A DNA stretch of 64,000 nucleotides from positions 19,852,317 through 19,916,316 of the forward strand of contig CM050658.1 of NCBI GenBank assembly GCA_027574665.1, in the 5' to 3' direction. Every line of letters starts with the position of its first letter. The stretch's first letter is position 1. Below the pieces are notes generated by a model. That model ran no database searches and was not told the DNA's origin. It saw only the letters and a list, made by a program, of their open reading frames with translations. Shown here in pieces: positions 62,837 through 64,000 of the stretch. This stretch comes from Rhynochetos jubatus. Lineage: Eukaryota; Chordata; Aves; Eurypygiformes; Rhynochetidae. Made by a program: the position numbers and the translations under genes.

Positions 62837-64000
62837 CAACGCTGACTTCTCCTCCTGATGGGATATATACTTTTCTCCTGCTTGAGTGGCAGCCTTCTGG
62901 GGGCCTTGTCCCCTGCGGTGGGGTGAGTAGGTTTAGGAGATGCTTCTCTAAGTTTCAAGGGAAGTTTTTTTGCAAGGCATTTCAACTCCCTACATGTTCT
63001 GTGGATTATGTGTTTCAGAGCACTTACTCAGAGGTGTGGAGACCTTCTCAAATCCTGCCTCTCACCTCTCTTAAAGACCCTGTAGTGGGAAGAGGGCCCA
63101 GAGTATCTAGAGCAGTAGTGACCTCCGTCAGGACACTGAGCATCAGTGCAGCAGAGTGGCTCGATGGACACTTTTGTCTGGACATAAAAGCACAAGGCCT
63201 GATGGCTCTGCGTATTGAGATCCAACGTGAAGCTCTGATCAGAAAAGCTGTGAAAGGCAACATTTTGAAAGTGCCTTTTGCAAGTAGAGTAAAACTTCAT
63301 AAATTGTGCTCTGCTGGACAAGAATGACATAGCCAAGTGCAGAAGTGCTCATGGTTATGAGAGAATCAATTAGGGCATGTTGATGAATAATGCATGTGCA
63401 GCTTAGGAGGGATGGATGACATTGGGTTTATTTTTGTACTGTTAATTGAGAGTGATTCTAGGACAGAAAAAAAGCACAAAGGGAAGATGGGGAGCTTTAG
63501 GGGAGACTCTGGTCAGAGTGTCAGAAGCTGGAGGCTCACCAGCAACACTTCCTACCCATTAAGCTGTAAAGACTTCAGGAAGAGGAGTTGTACTAATGTC
63601 CTCTACAGCTCCTAATCCATGTAACTGATACTGCCCAGGAACCCAATTCAGACTGTAAATGATATGAGCATTTAAAGAGATAGAAGTTGAAGCTGTTGCT
63701 CTGAAATCTGATGGCCTTTGCAGTATTAAGGTAACGTCTGCCTTGCTCTTTTGGGGCCCTGTTATAGGATATCAGTGAGTTCTATTTATCCCCAGAGATG
63801 AGGCTCCACTGTTCGTTGTATGTGCAGGGATCTCTAAAGGAGAGCTGGTGCACTGGGGTGCCGGAGGAAGCCTGGGACCCTGGTGAGAAGCGATCTATTG
63901 CTGCTCACATGTGCCAAAGTTCCCCGTGTACTGGTGTGCAGCTGTGTTGTGGGAAGACTGGGGCAAAATCAACTGCTCCACAGATCTCGTGGGTCTTCCC
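62837..64000. other. Right end, no gene recognised
   Basis: Unique-looking sequence right of the solo LTR. A 196-codon frame that begins inside the LTR and runs into this sequence has no recognisable content. Confidence 0.6.

Noticed and set aside
62737-63327. 196-codon plus-strand frame
   Set aside because: It begins inside the solo LTR and runs into unique sequence; no recognisable content.

Overview
The window reads as vertebrate nuclear DNA from a bird. It carries one large spliced gene, two copies of the avian CR1 LINE 3' end, and a solo LTR of a type I associate with avian ERVL elements. No prokaryotic or viral gene organisation is present. The long open frames outside the exons are chance frames, many of which start with GTG rather than ATG.

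About the left 73 % of the window is a single minus-strand gene, DCAF1 (VPRBP), the substrate receptor of the CUL4-DDB1 E3 ubiquitin ligase. I placed 22 coding exons between 41440 (ATG) and 743. Every junction is GT-AG, the phases chain without a break, and together they give 1486 codons plus one base. The last coding exon, about 19 residues by comparison with the human protein, is not in the window and must lie left of position 1. The encoded order is an N-terminal helical/armadillo-like region, a basic/acidic linker, a second helical region, a LisH motif (about 840-875), a Ser/Pro-rich linker, a WD40 propeller with two WDxR DDB1-contact motifs (R1243, R1279) and a very acidic tail. A non-coding first exon ends at the donor beside 46832 inside a CpG island (about 46060-47340). 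That island carries YY1, ZNF143, NRF1 and GC-box type motifs and a 42-bp GC-rich minisatellite.

The introns are ordinary AT-richer sequence. Exceptions are a 12.65-kb penultimate captured intron holding one CR1 fragment, a perfect 3 x 28-bp minisatellite just downstream of one 5' splice site, a GTNNGT tandem donor, and a few simple repeats.

Right of the promoter (47.3-64 kb) I recognise no gene. This is the upstream flank, where mammals have the divergent gene RAD54L2, but none of its coding sequence is seen here. The flank holds one sense CR1 fragment (49911-50240), one complete solo LTR with a perfect 5-bp target-site duplication (62046-62831), and one weak candidate exon (52356-52545).

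I found no undescribed multi-gene system. The most notable items are the two minisatellites, the tandem splice donor, the LTR with intact target duplication, and the conserved architecture of DCAF1.
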